A DNA stretch of 64,000 bases from Chrysaora quinquecirrha (taxonomy: Eukaryota; Cnidaria; Scyphozoa; Semaeostomeae; Pelagiidae): assembly GCA_014526335.1 (NCBI GenBank), contig JACTAT010000016.1, forward strand, positions 6,069,346 through 6,133,345. Direction: 5' to 3'. The notes beneath the pieces were generated by a model. That model ran no database searches and had not been told where the DNA came from. It was given only the letters and a program-made list of their open reading frames with translations. This document shows positions 1 to 12,277 of this stretch, piece after piece (within the stretch, counting starts at the first letter, position 1; each line of letters begins with the position of its first letter). A program made the translations under genes and the position numbers.

Positions 1-2665
1 ACTTTGCCAAACCCCTGATATTGGCCGTTTTTTTTCCTTTTGGCAAGGCTATAGGCTTGCCTTTTTTGCGATTTTTGGAGTGGATCTTTTTCTTCCTAAC
101 TCTACCTATAATGATATAAAAAGGCTTCATTTACCCCCTTTAGAGTCTATTTAGGGGGTATTTGGCAGGATTTTGCCGCTATTTTTGAAGAAAAAGGGAC
201 TTTTCGAAACCCCTGGGCTTGCTTTTCTACTATTTGCGGAGGGGATGTTTTTCTTCCTTATTCGACTTATTATGATAGAAAAAGACTTCATATACCCCCT
301 TAGAGTCGATTCAGGGGGTATTTGGTAGGATTTGGCTGTTATTTTTGAAGACAATTGTGACTTTTCAAACCCCCTGATTTTTGCCGATATTTTGCCATTT
401 GGCAAAGCTATAGACTTGCCTTTTTTGCGATTTTCGGAGGGGATGTTTTTCTTCCTAATTTTATCTATTCAGATAGAAAATGACTTTCTCATTCCCCAGT
501 GTCTATTCAGGGGGTATTTGGTAGGATTTGGCAAATAATTTTGAAGAAAAAGGGGACTTTTGAAAACCACTGATTTTGGCCGATTTTTTGCCATTTGGCA
601 AGACTATCGGCTTCCCTTTTATACGATTATCGGATTGGATGTTTTTCTTCCTCATTCTACCTTATATTATAGAAAAAGACTTCATTTAGCCCCTTAGAGT
701 CTCTTCAGGGGGTATTTGGCATGATTTGGACGGTATTTTTGAAGAAAAAGGGGACTTTTCGAAACCCCTGCTATTGGCCGATTTTTTGCCATTTGGCAAG
801 ACTACATGCTTCCCTTTTTTACGATTTTGGGAGTGGATGTTTTTCTTCCTCATTCTACCTATTATTATAGAAAAAGACTTCATTTAGCCTCTTAGAGTCT
901 ATTCAGAGGGTATTTGGTAGGATCTGGCAACTATTTTTGAAGGAAAAGGGGACTTTTGAAAGCCCCTGTTTTTGGCCGATTTTTTACCATTTGGCCAGGC
1001 TATAGGCTTGCCTTTATTGCGATTTTCGGAGGGGATGTTTTTCCTCCTAGTTTTAGCTATTCAGATAGAAAAAGACTTTTTCATTCCCCAGTGTCTATTC
1101 AGGGGGAATTTGGTAAGATTTGGCAACTATTTTTGAAGAAAAAGGGGACTTTTGAAAACCTCTGACTTTGGCCGATTTTTTGCCATTTGGCAAGACTATC
1201 GGCTTCCCTTTTGTACGATTTCCGGAGGATATGTTTTTCTTCCTCATTCTACCTATTATTATAGAAAAAGACTTCATTTAGCCCCTTAGAGTCTCTTCAG
1301 GGGTGTAATTGGTAGGATTTGGCTGTTATTTTTGAAGAAAATTGTGACTTTTCAAACCCCCTGATTTTTGCCGATTTTTTGCCATTTGGCAAAGCTATAG
1401 GCTTGCCTTTTTTGCAACTTACGGATGGGATGTTTTTCCTCCTAGTTTTAGCTACTCAGATAGAAAAAGACTTTTTCATTCCCCAGTGTCTATTCAGGGG
1501 GTATTTGGTAAGATTTGGCTGTTATTTTTGAAGACAATTGTGACTTTTCAAACCCCCTGATTTTTGCCGATTTTTTGCCATTTGGCCAGGGTATAGGCTT
1601 GCCATTTTTGCGATTTTCGGAGGGGATGTTTTACCTCCTAGTTTTATTTATTCAGATAGAAAAAGACTTTTTCATTCCCCAGTGTCTATTCAGGGGGTAT
1701 TTGGTAAGATTTGGCAACTATTTTTGAAGAAAAAGGGGACTTTGCAAAACCCCTTATATTGGCCGTTTTTTTTTCCTTTTGGCAAGGCTATAGGCTTGCC
1801 TATTTTGCGATTTTTGGAGTGGATCTTTTTCTTCCTAACTCTACCTATAATGATATAAAAAGGCTTCATTTACTACCCCCTTTAGAGTCTATTTAGGGGG
1901 TATTTGGTAGGATTTGGCCGCTATTTTTGAAGAAAAAGGGACTTTTCGAAACCCCTGGGCTTGCTTTTCTACGATTTTTGGAGGGGATGTTTTTCTTCCT
2001 TATTCGACCTATTATGATAGAAAAAGACTTCATATACCCCCTTAGAGTCGATTCAGGGGGTATTTGGTAGGATTTGGCTGTTATTTTTGAAGACAATTGT
2101 GACTTTTCAACCCCCCTGATTTTTGCCGATATTTTGTCATTTGGCAAAGCTATAGGCTTGCCTTTTTTTTGCGATTTTCGGAGGGGATGTTTTTCTTCCT
2201 AATTTTATCTATTCAGATAGAAAATGACTTTCTCATTCCCCAGTGTCTATTCAGGGGGTATTTGGTAGGATTTGGCAAATAATTTTGAAGAAAAAGGGAC
2301 TTTTGAAAACACTGATTTTGGCCGATTTTTTGCCATTTGGCAAGACTATCGGCTTCCCTTTTATACGATTATCGGAGGGGATGTTTTTCTTCCTCATTCT
2401 ACCTTATATTATAGAAAAAGACTTCATTTAGCCCCTTAGAGTCTCTTCAGGGGGTATTTGGCATGATTTGGACGGTATTTTTGAAGAAAAAGGGGACTTT
2501 TCGAAACCCCTGCTATTGGCCGATTTTTTGCCATTTGGCAAGACTACAGGCTTCCCTTTTTTACGATTTTGGGAGTGGATGTTTTTCTTCCTCATTCTAC
2601 CTATTATTATAGAAAAAGACTTCATTTAGCCTCTTAGAGTCTATTCAGAGGGTATTTGGTAGGAT
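1..2665. repeat. Higher-order repeat within the satellite (~1.74-kb period)
   Basis: Bases 1-925 and about 1739-2665 match almost base for base over about nine-tenths of a kilobase, including the same short ~160-bp monomer and the same monomer-specific variants. Neighbouring monomers inside one block are clearly less alike. A block of about nine monomers was therefore copied as a unit, most likely by unequal exchange. Confidence 0.85.
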
Positions 2666-4540
2666 TTTGCCGCTATTTTTCGAAGAAAAAGGTGACTTTT
2701 CAAGACCTCGATTTTGGCCGATTTTTTGCCATTTGGCAAGGCTATAGGCTTGTCTATTTTACCATTTTGGGAGGGGATGTTATTCTTCCTAATTCTTTCT
2801 AGTAAGATAGAAAAACACTTTATATACCCTCTTAGAGTCTATTCAGGGGTTATTTTGCATGATTTGGCCGCTCGTTTTGAAGAAAAGGAGGACTTTTCAA
2901 AACCACTGATATTGGCCGATTTTTTTCCTTTTGACAATGCTCTAGGCTTGCTTTTTTTTACGATTTTTGGAGTGCATGTTTTTCTTCCTATTTCTACCTA
3001 TTATGATAGAAGAGAACTTCATATACCCCCTTACCATCTATTTTGAGGGTATTTGGTAGAAGTTGGCCGCTATTCTTGAAGAAAAAAGGGACTTTTGAAA
3101 ACCCCTGATTTTGGCCGATTTTTTGCCATTTGGCAAGGCTATAGGCTTGCCTTTTAACGATTTTTTGAGTGGATGTTATTCTTCCTAATTCTACCTTTTA
3201 TGATAGAAAAAACTTCATATACCCCTTACAGTCTATTAAGGGGGTATTTGGTAGGAGTTGGCCGCTATTCTTGAAGAAAAAAAGGGAGTTTTCAAAAACT
3301 TTTCCGGTCACTTTGCATGGCTATAGGCTTGCCTTTCCTGCGATATCAGATGGGCTGTTTCTCTTCTTAATTCTATCTATTATGATAGTAAAAACTTCAT
3401 ATACCCCCTTACAGACTATTTAGGGGATATTTTGTAGGATTTGATTGCCATTTATGAAGAAAAAAGGGACTTTTGAAAACCACTGATTTTTGCCGATTTT
3501 TTGTCATTTGGCAAGGCTATAGGTTTGCCTTTTTTACGATTTTTAGAGTGGATGTTTTTCTTCCTAATTCTACCTATCATGATAGAAAAGAACTTCATAT
3601 ACCCCCTTACAGTCCATTTACGGGGTATTTGGTAGGGTTTTGTCGCTAATATTGAAGAAAAAAGGGACTTTTGAAAACCCCTTATTTTTGCCGATTTTTT
3701 GCCGTTTGACGAGGATATAGGCTTGCCTTTCTTTTGATAATTGGAGGGGATGTTTTTATTCCTAATTCTACCTATTATAATAGAAAAAAGGGACTTTTCA
3801 AAAACCCCTTTCATTTGCGTTTTTCTGTCACTTTGCATGGCCATAGGCTTGCTAGCGATTTTGGGAGGGGATATTTTCCTTCTTAAATATACCAATTGTG
3901 ATAGAAAAAAACTTCATATACCACCTTACAGTCTATATAGGGGGTATTTGGTAGGATTTGGCCTCTATTTTTTAAGAAAAAGGGATTTTTCAAGCCTTGA
4001 TTTTCGACGATTTTTCCCCATTTGGCAATGGTATAGGCTTGCCTGTTTTACGACTTTTGGAGTGGATTACTTTCTTCCTAATTAGAAAAAGACTTTTTCA
4101 CCCTATAGAGTCTGTTAAGGGGGTATTTGGTAGGATTTGGCTGTTATTTTTTGAATAAAAAAGGGACTTTTTAATACCCTGATTTATTGCCGATTTTTTG
4201 CCATTCGGCAAGGCTATTTGCCCTTTTTGCCATTTTCAGAAGGGATGCTTTTCTTTCTAATTCTATCTATTATGATAGAAGAAGATTTTATATACCCCCT
4301 TAGAGTCTATTCAGGGGGTATTTTGTAGGATTTGGCCGCTATTTTTGAAGAAAAAAGGGACTTTTCAAACCCCTGATTTTTTGCCATTTGGCAAGGCTAT
4401 AGGCCTGCCTTTTTTACGATTTTTGAAGGGGATATTTTTCTTCCTAATTTTACCTATTATGATAGTAAGTCACTTCATATAACACCTAGAGTTTATTCAG
4501 GGTTTATTTGCTAACTTTCAGCGGCTATTTTTGAGGAAAA
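1..4540. repeat. Tandem satellite array, ~195-bp monomer
   Basis: About 22 diverged copies of one unit follow each other head to tail. Each has a GGGGGTATTTGG start, a GAAGAAAAAGGGGACTTTT block, a GCCGATTTTTTGCCATTTGG block and a GATGTTTTTCTTCC block before the next AGAGTCTATTCAGGGGG. Most steps between GTATTTGG landmarks are 194-202 bp, but two are shortened to about 160 bp (near 158-316 and 1897-2058). The array runs off the left edge and becomes more diverged to the right, ending near 4540. The many small open frames here on both strands repeat with the monomer and are not genes. Confidence 0.95.
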
Positions 4541-4929
4541 ATGGGGCTATTTAGTACTTTTTCACACGTATTTAGCCCTACAAATTTTGCCTTTCTAATT
4601 GCTTGAATTCATCATCCCAAACAATAAGATCACCAACCTCAGGGATCTTACCTAATAAAACTTTTCAAAGAAGTCTGGGATAGAGAGAAATTTTTCTGGA
4701 AGAAAGCCGACGTTATGAATAAGTGAAGGATCCCGGCGTGCGACGGTCAAGATTGCAATCGCTTTTGGTGAAATTGTGCAGCAAATTTTTCTTCAAACTC
4801 ACAAATAATGGAAGAGAAAGAAAGAAAAAGAATCTGCGACAATAAAAGTTTTAAATATCTGTGCAAACTTGGGAACAGGATTGAAGCCAATCACAAAAAA
4901 GGAAAATGTTTGATTTAATGCCTCAAAAT

Positions 4930-5336
4930 AAAATAAGAGAACGAAGATAGTCTAACTAAATCTTGTCATTTTGGCCCATTTTGATTCATGCTTCCTGTGC
5001 TTCTTGAAGGTTTTGCGGCAATATTGTAATAAAACAGCTGTATAATTTCTTCGTCCAGACATTGATGATTCTTTTGATGCACACATTTCACCAGTTGGTT
5101 CAAAAGAAACAAAAGCTACTGCTTTTTAATATCAAGGTATTTTGATATCTTGCAGAGGGTTATCCTAAGCAAAGTGACGTAGTAAAGTGCTTCAGTTTCT
5201 ATTCCGGGACAAAACCGCAACATAAACCTATAGGCGTCTTGTTACAAAAATAGAAATTTCGTGGTTAATAACGTCACTTTACCTAGGAATGAACTTAGCA
5301 CAAGTTAGACTATCTTAGTTCCCTTATATTATCTTG
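4930..5336. mobile_element. Small inverted-repeat element (MITE-like)
   Basis: The ends share an inverted repeat: AAGATAGTCTAACT near 4945 and its complement AGTTAGACTATCTT near 5305. A second inner inverted pair around AAGTGACGT and ACGTCACTT sits at 5170 and 5270. There is no coding capacity. The 390 bases to its left (4541-4929) hold nothing I recognise. Confidence 0.5.
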
Positions 5337-6404
5337 ATGCCTTTTTGTGCAGATAAACTGGGACTTGAAAAAATAGCTCCGGAAACAATATTTGCACTGA
5401 TATAATTCTGAACAGATGACAGGAGGGGGTCATAGGAGAGATAAAAAAAACTGTAAAACAACCCATTTTGGAGCGTAAAACTGTGCGTTGTTTCGCTTAT
5501 AACCGTTATACCCATAACATCACAAATTTAGAAACCGTGAAACCGCGACTTTTCAAGCTAAAAACCGCAAAACCGCTCTTCAAATGTCGAAAAACCGCAA
5601 ACCGTTATGTCCAATAACCCCTCTTTCCAGAAAACTCCCATTAAGCCTTTCTCGGGTTAAACTGTAGTAGTTTGCATATATTCTCATATTGTATCATATT
5701 CACATACATAAGCATATTTAGTTTACTCATTTTTTAGCACTAGCCATTTTAGGTAACATCCTGTTGCAGCACTAGCATAGGCATCCCCTCATTGCATCAT
5801 TGCATGCTGCTTACGTAGGTAATTCCCGTATCATCATAGGTATAACCATATTTGTCACACATAGCACATAGCATAGCCTTCGTTTTACATTCCATATTTA
5901 GCTAGTTTTTCTCGCTGTTATAGCCTATCGTTTCATTCCTTAATGTAGAAAAATATTGTATATAGTTCTCTTAGATTAAGTATAAAAGTAGGTAGATTTT
6001 TGTTAGTAATTATTCAGATTCAGATTCAAGATTCAGAAATCACGCAGAAAACAGATTCAAGTTTCTCTCTCTCGCTGTTATTCTACTGCGGCACGCAAGC
6101 AAAGCCTACCAAAGTTTTTGGTGAGATCGTTTTTAATCGTTCTTCTATAGTTAGATCTTATAGCTTAGCATTTATTGGTAATTCGTCAAAACCCACGTTT
6201 TACCAAAAAACAGAGCACTAGTGAACTATTAAGCCAACAAGTTACAAGATATAGAAAATAAACAAGGAAGGGGGCAAATGCGAATAAGATGGGAACAGAA
6301 ACATGGTACTGTAAGCACTTCAAAAGAGTTAGGAAACAAGACATTGATGAAACAAAAACATTCTTGGTTGAAAAAACTCAGGGTGGAAATCAGACAAATA
6401 AGGC
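5337..6404. other. No gene seen; short AAACCG repeat tract
   Basis: The only structure noted is a cluster of AAACCG-type words at 5527-5620 (for example AAACCGCAAAACCGC). The rest is AT-rich with no supported reading frame. Confidence 0.5.
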
Positions 6405-6540
6405 CTAATTATTATTATTATTTTTTCTAATAAGATCTCTAGGCCGAGATGGCCCCTAACCTTATTTACAAACATAACAAAAATTGAAGAAATACAAGAA
6501 ATACAGAATAAATTACAGTAGAAAAAAATCAAAAATAGTG
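6405..6540 (-). mobile_element. Probable LINE 3' tail fragment
   Basis: A (TAT/ATT) microsatellite at 6410-6422 is followed by CTAGGCCGAGATGGCCCC and TTATTTACAAACATAA. A related string (CTAGGCCAAGTAAGCC followed by TTAATTACACAAATTAA) occurs at 34886-34930. A unique stretch ending in a short A/T microsatellite, found in two places, is what LINE 3' untranslated regions look like. The assignment is an inference. Confidence 0.35.
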
Positions 6541-6781
6541 TCCATTAAAGTCCAAGACATTTAATTCCAAAATTAATTCATGCTATTAAAAAATCAATAT
6601 CTAATAACCGTATTATAACATCTAATAATACACAAAGTAATTTATATATTTTTGCTAATTTCCAGAACACGAATTTTAAAATCTAGAACGTTTTTTAAAA
6701 GAATCTTTTACAAATCTTCCCAGAGCCTTGAGACAATCTGGGTGCTCTTGACTCATGACCCATATAAACTTATCCCTACTA

Positions 6782-7265
6782 CACACAGTTTTTTTATAAG
6801 CCCTAGTTCCAAAAGTTGCTTATTTTTGGACCTTTTATGGCCACCTTTTAGAAGAAAAAATTGCTTAATTTTTGCTTAATTTTAACTGTATCTTTTTGCC
6901 CTAAGAATAGTATAGAGGCAAGAAAAACAGCAAAATCTAACATTGCACATAAAATGACTAGAATTATTTCTCCCTGCTGATATTGTTAACATTTGAGACT
7001 TGGTATTGAAAGTTAAACGGAAGCCCCTCAATGAAATGCCTCACTTAACGAGAAACACTCTGTTCATATGCAAGTTTTGACGACAAATGAATGGAAATAG
7101 CTTCTATTTTGATCAATCCTTGATTGCTTGCAGTGATATAAATTATAAAAAATTTAAAAAGTTGCTTAGGTTTTTTTCCTGTAGTAGGTACTATACGTTG
7201 CTTAAACTTTCAGGCCTTCTACATCATGGTTGTTTATAAGTGGTTGCTTATAAAAAAGCTGCATG
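6782..7265. mobile_element. CACG-end MITE, AAGCAAC subfamily
   Basis: It is flanked by TA on both sides (6780-6781 and 7266-7267). The left end CACACAGTTTTTTTATAAG is mirrored by a right end that reads CATGCAGCTTTTTTATAAG on the minus strand. The AAGCAA word and its complement TTGCTT recur through the interior. It matches the ~480-bp element at 20516-21940 in inverted orientation. Non-coding. Confidence 0.75.
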
Positions 7266-7329
7266 TAGTCAAGTCTTTAACATTTGGGAATTTCATCTCA
7301 AATACTGTTAACAATAAAACTCTTTAGTC

Positions 7330-8068
7330 TACATACAGAGGACAAATCATCATAAAATGAAATTCATCCTCCACAGCCGACTCGCTAGCATTTTCGCAAA
7401 ATTCACAAAACCTATTCTCTCTGGGTGTTGGTGCTTTTCCGAATCTACCTGTTTCTATATGCAAATTGTGAGCACTTACTCTAAGCTTTGAGACAACATT
7501 TTTGGTCTTAAAATCAGAGATAACATCTAAATGAGTTTCAAATTTAAAAACAGTTTTAAAAACAGCATAGGTTTCCAGTTTTCTTTTAGCTACTATGTGA
7601 TTTCGAAGTTTACTTATGCTGTTCGATTGAAAAGACTGGGAAACTTTAAATTTAATGTTTTGTACCCTATCTTCTTCTCTTATGCCTTATAAGGTAAGAG
7701 TTCGAGCTTTAGCAACCCAATTAGCTATTCCTGAACTTGCATCAACACATTGCATTTCAAAAGCCTGCTTAGCATAACGATCAGAATCTAGTTGATTCAA
7801 TCTAAAATAATATTTAATAATACTTGTATGCCTAGTTGATAACAAAGGAAGCCTTCCTTACTCGGCAGAGACTGCATTAGAACAAGTAGATGATTTGACC
7901 TCTAATGCATATTTTGCATGCTAAGAGGTGGAGTCTTTCGAACACTTGCCATTCATTTGTGCACCAGATTTCTGACTCGTAGTTTATTATCGGAGAAATC
8001 GCGTGATCGAAAAGATACAGAAGCAATCTTGGACTGAATCCATCCCATTCACGACTCTTTGCAACCAA
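7330..8068 (-). mobile_element. LINE reverse-transcriptase C-terminal fragment (decayed)
   Basis: On the minus strand a conceptual product begins with FDHAISPIINYESEIW, the thumb-adjacent motif of non-LTR reverse transcriptases (usual form: hydrophobic-PILxYGSEIW). It continues through RKLETYAVFKTVFKFE and SKLRVSAHNLHIETGRFG to a CEFC-x(n)-EDEFHFMMICPLY cysteine-histidine tail. It is broken by one frameshift near 7895 and in-frame stops near 7858 and 7690, so it is a dead 5'-truncated copy. The clade cannot be fixed from this part alone. Confidence 0.8.
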
Positions 8069-8587
8069 ATAATACGATTTTGAGGCCTTTTATAGCAGCA
8101 CAAGATCAAAGTTTAATGACGAAACGATATCAAAGTGAATAATAAAGAATGGAATGGAACCCAAAATTAGTATTATCATTATTACTAATATAAAACATTA
8201 TTCTTATCAATATTATTCTTATTTATTTTCTTATGTATTAATTCAAAAACAGACGAAACATGACAAAATGCCCCTATCTGGATTTCAATAAGAAATGGAA
8301 TACAATAGTTATAATTTTGAGACTTACCTTGGGGAATATTGCCAAAGAGAAAAATTTCGTCTTCTGTAATATAAATTTCGCTTTATTCTTTGCAGCGAGA
8401 ATATGAAGATTGCATGCTGCTAGCAGTATTTCCACTAGCAGTATTCTCTAACCTTGAGTTCCTTGTTTTTCGGATTTTTGTTGACAAAGGAATAGAATAA
8501 CAATGGCTTGACGGAAATATGAGGAAATTTTAATCGAAGGAACTTAGCCCAACCCCCTTATTTGGGCAACTCGAGAGTTCAGCAATA
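8069..8587. other. No feature recognised
   Basis: AT-rich DNA with TATTATT-rich runs near 8165-8235. I see no reading frame, inverted repeat or motif that I can support. Confidence 0.4.
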
Positions 8588-8968
8588 CACGTTTATTTTT
8601 AATAAGAAAGTGGTTTATAACAAAGTGGTACTCAACCACTTAAAAACTTAAGAAAGTTCAATACTGGATTCTTGAAACTTCTGAAAGTTCTGTTTCATAT
8701 TTTCACTATTAATGCTCTGTATTTTGTTTTCGCTCTTCTGTTAAGTCGTTCATCCTGCTATTACACGAGTCTTATTGACTATTCTCTATGGAAAACGTGA
8801 TATTTGTGCAACGTATACAGTGCCTTAAACTGTGCGTTTGCAGAAATACTACATTCCAAAAATTTTCCTAAGAAAGTCACAAGAAAGTTTTGGTACTGAA
8901 AATATGAAATGGCTAAGAAAGTTTCAATGCTGGCCCAAAAAAAACTTTCCTATAAAATAAAAAACGTG
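8588..8968. mobile_element. CACG-end MITE, AAGAAAG subfamily
   Basis: It is 381 bp, flanked by TA at 8586-8587 and 8969-8970. The ends are CACGTTTATTTTTAATAAG and the complement of CACGTTTTTTATTTTATAGG. AAGAAAG (or CTTTCTT) occurs repeatedly inside, usually followed within ten bases by AATACTGG or GTACTG. It is the same subfamily as 55317-55687, with which it aligns along its length. Confidence 0.85.
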
Positions 8969-11036
8969 TAGCTAAACGCACAAAATGTATGTATTCGAAT
9001 TTCTTAAAAAGTCGGCTTACTAAGACAAAACTACAATATTCAAATACATAATTGAATGAAGTGAAATAGAATAAATATATTATACGTGTGAAATCAAGTC
9101 AAATCAGGCCTAAATTTTGAACACAAAAAGTTGAAATATTCTGCAGTGGCAGGCTACACCAGACCAAATGAATTTTTTTAACTGATAAAGGGATGTGGAA
9201 CATTTAATAATCGGAGGAACGGTAGCCCAGACTTATGGGCCTCTTTAACAAATGGACTCTGAGCCATATGCAACTGTTCCATTTCTGAGAAGAGAAAAAT
9301 TGCAACTGTTCCTCGGATAATAGTGCCTTTCATGGTCACAAAAATCTCTTTAATAAAGACTGGATTTAAACCATTTTTTGTCTTTCATATTTCTGTCCTC
9401 GAGAACTGCAAGTTTCATTGATGCAAAGTTGTCAATCTATCCTTGTCTACTAAGATCTGAAAATTAGATTTGTGGTCCTGGAAAGTAGCCCTTGGTGCTC
9501 CCTCTTGGATTTTATTATTTTTTTGATGTAGCTAATGGCTGGCTGTGGAACATCCAAACTAGAGGACAATATCGAAGTTGGAAGGTGAAACTTTTCATCC
9601 CGACTGGTCCAAGCCCTGCTTAAACCTTTATTTACAACCATAAGAAAGATTCAAGATAACGTGCTCAAAACTTTCAGGCAGACAGATATGGGTCAGCAAA
9701 CGACAAAATCGATGAAAAATTTCAGGGTGGCATGGGCGATTTTTAAGTATTTTTTCATCCCCAGCGATTTTTCAGGGTAAAATCCTTTATAAAATCTTAA
9801 AATTTTAACACCTATAAAATCAATATCTTAAGGACTAGAAGCGTAAAACTTTGCCTCAACACTAAAAAGAAGGTGCTGAATTCGAATCTGAAGTCGAAAT
9901 TTCTCTATGACCTAATTTTAATTATTTTGAAAACGAGGCCCTTAGTTGAAATGGTCTATCCGTGCGGCCTTTTTTGGAAAATATCAATTACAAGAAAAAT
10001 GTTTATTCTTTGCTCGCTTCTTCTGCTTTTTCGTCTTTGACAGCAATACTATCATTAACATAAGAAGTGAGAGTGTATCCCTCAAACTTCTTCCCATTCA
10101 TCTCGATTTCAAGCTTTTTCTCTGCGAATTTTTGGCATTTAGATGACGTCATAATAGTCTTTTGACCAGGTTTGATAGTCATTGGAGACGTGTTTGAAGT
10201 TGCAGCATTCAGATCCTTGTTTGCTGTGGAAAGAAGGAATTGTCTCTAAAGAAGCCTGGGAGTATGTGCCGCCCCTATACACTTACTGGACACAAGTATT
10301 CGAACGGTCGTCAAAAATGGCGGCCAACAGCGGCCATAGGCCCAAACAAAACATTTCTTCATGACAATGGCTTAAAGTCACGCGGCCGTTTTCACAGGAA
10401 ATTTCGGTGGGAAAATGTTTGTCATTTCACAGTCTTTCGATTAAAAGTAAAAAAAAAAAGAATTATTCCTCAGATTGGTTAAAATAATCCAACAAAATTA
10501 AAGAGTGGTGCCTCATATTTTGCAAGAAAGTTTTTACAGTGGGTGTCAAAAAAGCGATATTATGTACCATATTTCGAAGAACGACACAATAAATTTCTGT
10601 CATTGAAATGGAAAATACATTCAGCTTTCTTGTTATGATAAAATTCTTGCTTAAAGTTACGTTTTGAGAGAGCTTCGGGTATTTTATATAAGGGGCTCTG
10701 GACCGATCAATAAATGTTCATAGTTTATTGAGGGGTCTGAGGGCCTCCTTCCCCAGAAAATGTTTTCAAAATAACGCCTCCAGATTGCCTTAGATTGGCT
10801 GTTTTTCATGTTAGTTTTTTTAAACTACGGTATCAGAAATGAATCGAACCTCAATACAGAAAAGCTGAGGGGCCCCTTTTCTACTTAGGCCACGGGGGGG
10901 GCGAAAACACTGTTTTTCAGCTCAGTGGAGGGCAGGACTAGGGGCCTAGGGAGAGAAATTGTCTACCCACTCAGGACCTTAAAAAATTCCCTGTTGTAGG
11001 GTGGGAAATTGAAGAAAACAACAGTAAATTTACGAT
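8969..11036. other. No gene seen; degenerate dispersed repeat at 9690-9960
   Basis: The phrase GGTGCTGAATTCGAAT followed about 90 bases later by GGCCCTTAGTTGA occurs at 9871-9952 and again at 40378-40455, marking an old dispersed repeat. The short open frames at 9946-10482 show no domain, no splice structure and no family resemblance. A C/G-rich tract lies at 10860-10945. Nothing else is supported. Confidence 0.45.
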
Positions 11037-11428
11037 AAACAGCGGAAACATTTTCGGGCATACTTAAAAGCTTTTTTCGCCTAACACTCCTCCATCATTG
11101 GCAAAGCAAGATCTTTGTTTCACGTAAGGGTTTTTGAATCTGTCCACATCAAATCCAAAAGGCCACTTCTGTGTAGACAGAAGGAGTTCGTTTTCTCACT
11201 TGGACTCTTCAATTAATTTTCATTGTTCTTCTCGCCTATAGCTGATTGGTGTTTAAAAGAAAATGCCAATTCAGCTTTTCTTTCTGATTGGTGCATTTCG
11301 AGCCGCATCTGGGTATTAGTTCCGCCTTAGTCTATTGTTACGGTCTGTTTCTGACGTTCATACTCTGAGGAGTGTCAGAAGAAAAAAGCTATTAAGTATG
11401 CCCGAAAATGTTTCCGCTGGTCATCGCA
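11037..11428. mobile_element. Inverted-repeat element with ~60-bp arms
   Basis: The left arm begins CAGCGGAAACATTTTCGGGC at 11040 and runs through a TTTTTTCGCC block to ACTCCTCC. The right arm carries the complement from GGAGTGTCAG near 11372 to GCCCGAAAATGTTTCCGCTG ending at 11420. A diverged, inverted partial copy lies at 43765-43905. Non-coding. Confidence 0.75.
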
Positions 11429-11997
11429 ATTTTAAATTAGGAACCTCAATACGAAAAAAAATAGGAACATCTCTGTTATGGGTACAAGGTTTCAGTAAAT
11501 ATATTATAGTTCAATTCTAATACATTCTGGATCAGGGATCTTGCGACCGAAATTGTTAGTGCAATCTCAAGGAATAATAAGGCCTAGAAAGCCTTATTAC
11601 TCTCATATTCCGTTTATCATAATTTATGATATACACTCTTGTTGTTATAAACAATTGATTTTTTCCTCTTCGCCCCAAAGATTGTTTAGCTACTTATTGA
11701 CAAATGCCCCAACAAATTGTTTATTCATTGCTTACCTTGGTAAGCTTACATTAGGGGAACCGTTCATCTTCAAGGCATTTTGATGTACTGTAACTTTCAG
11801 TGAAGTATTTGAAGACATTGATTTACTTTTGGCAATTTAAGCTAATTTTGTTAAATTTATGGCCATTTGTTTAGCAAATTGTTTTGTTATTGTTAAACAT
11901 ATTTGGCAGTTTTTGGAGCGATTGTTTAAAATTGCATTGTTTATAAAAAAAGAGTTTAGGGTCTGTGTTCTACATTGTAAGGAGGGGGCTTTGGGGG
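11429..11997. other. No feature recognised
   Basis: AT-rich sequence with short open frames but no coding signature, terminal repeat or RNA gene that I can support. Confidence 0.4.
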
Positions 11998-12262
11998 GTA
12001 TCAAAACCCGAAAACCCGGAAGAAAATTGGGACAAACCCGAAAACCCGGATGACCTTAGTTTCGACAACTGTTTCTAGAAGTTTACACGTTGACATCCTT
12101 TGTTAGGTTGAAAACCCGAAAACCCGCACATTTTTACTACAATATCCGAAACACAGGCTAGAAAAATGGCAAAACCCGTTGCCCGTTAAATATGCTTGAC
12201 CCGAAAACCCGCACAATTTTGTGGAAAAACCCGACAACCCGAGGCCGAAATCGGCCAAACCC
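11998..12262. repeat. Degenerate AAACCCG tandem repeat
   Basis: Interspersed copies of AAAACCCG and GACAAACCCG occur at 12004-12056, 12108-12130 and 12170-12262. On the minus strand this reads CGGGTTTT. It lies just downstream of the predicted stop of gene A and is not coding. Confidence 0.7.
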
Positions 12263-12277
12263 GCAACCCATGAAATC

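Noticed and set aside
1..4085. Repeated short frames (for example those starting MKSFSIIIGR) in the satellite
   Set aside because: They recur with the monomer on both strands, with no codon bias and no start context; satellite artefacts.
1..4540. CRISPR array
   Set aside because: Direct repeats are ~195 bp with no unique spacers, and the window is eukaryotic.
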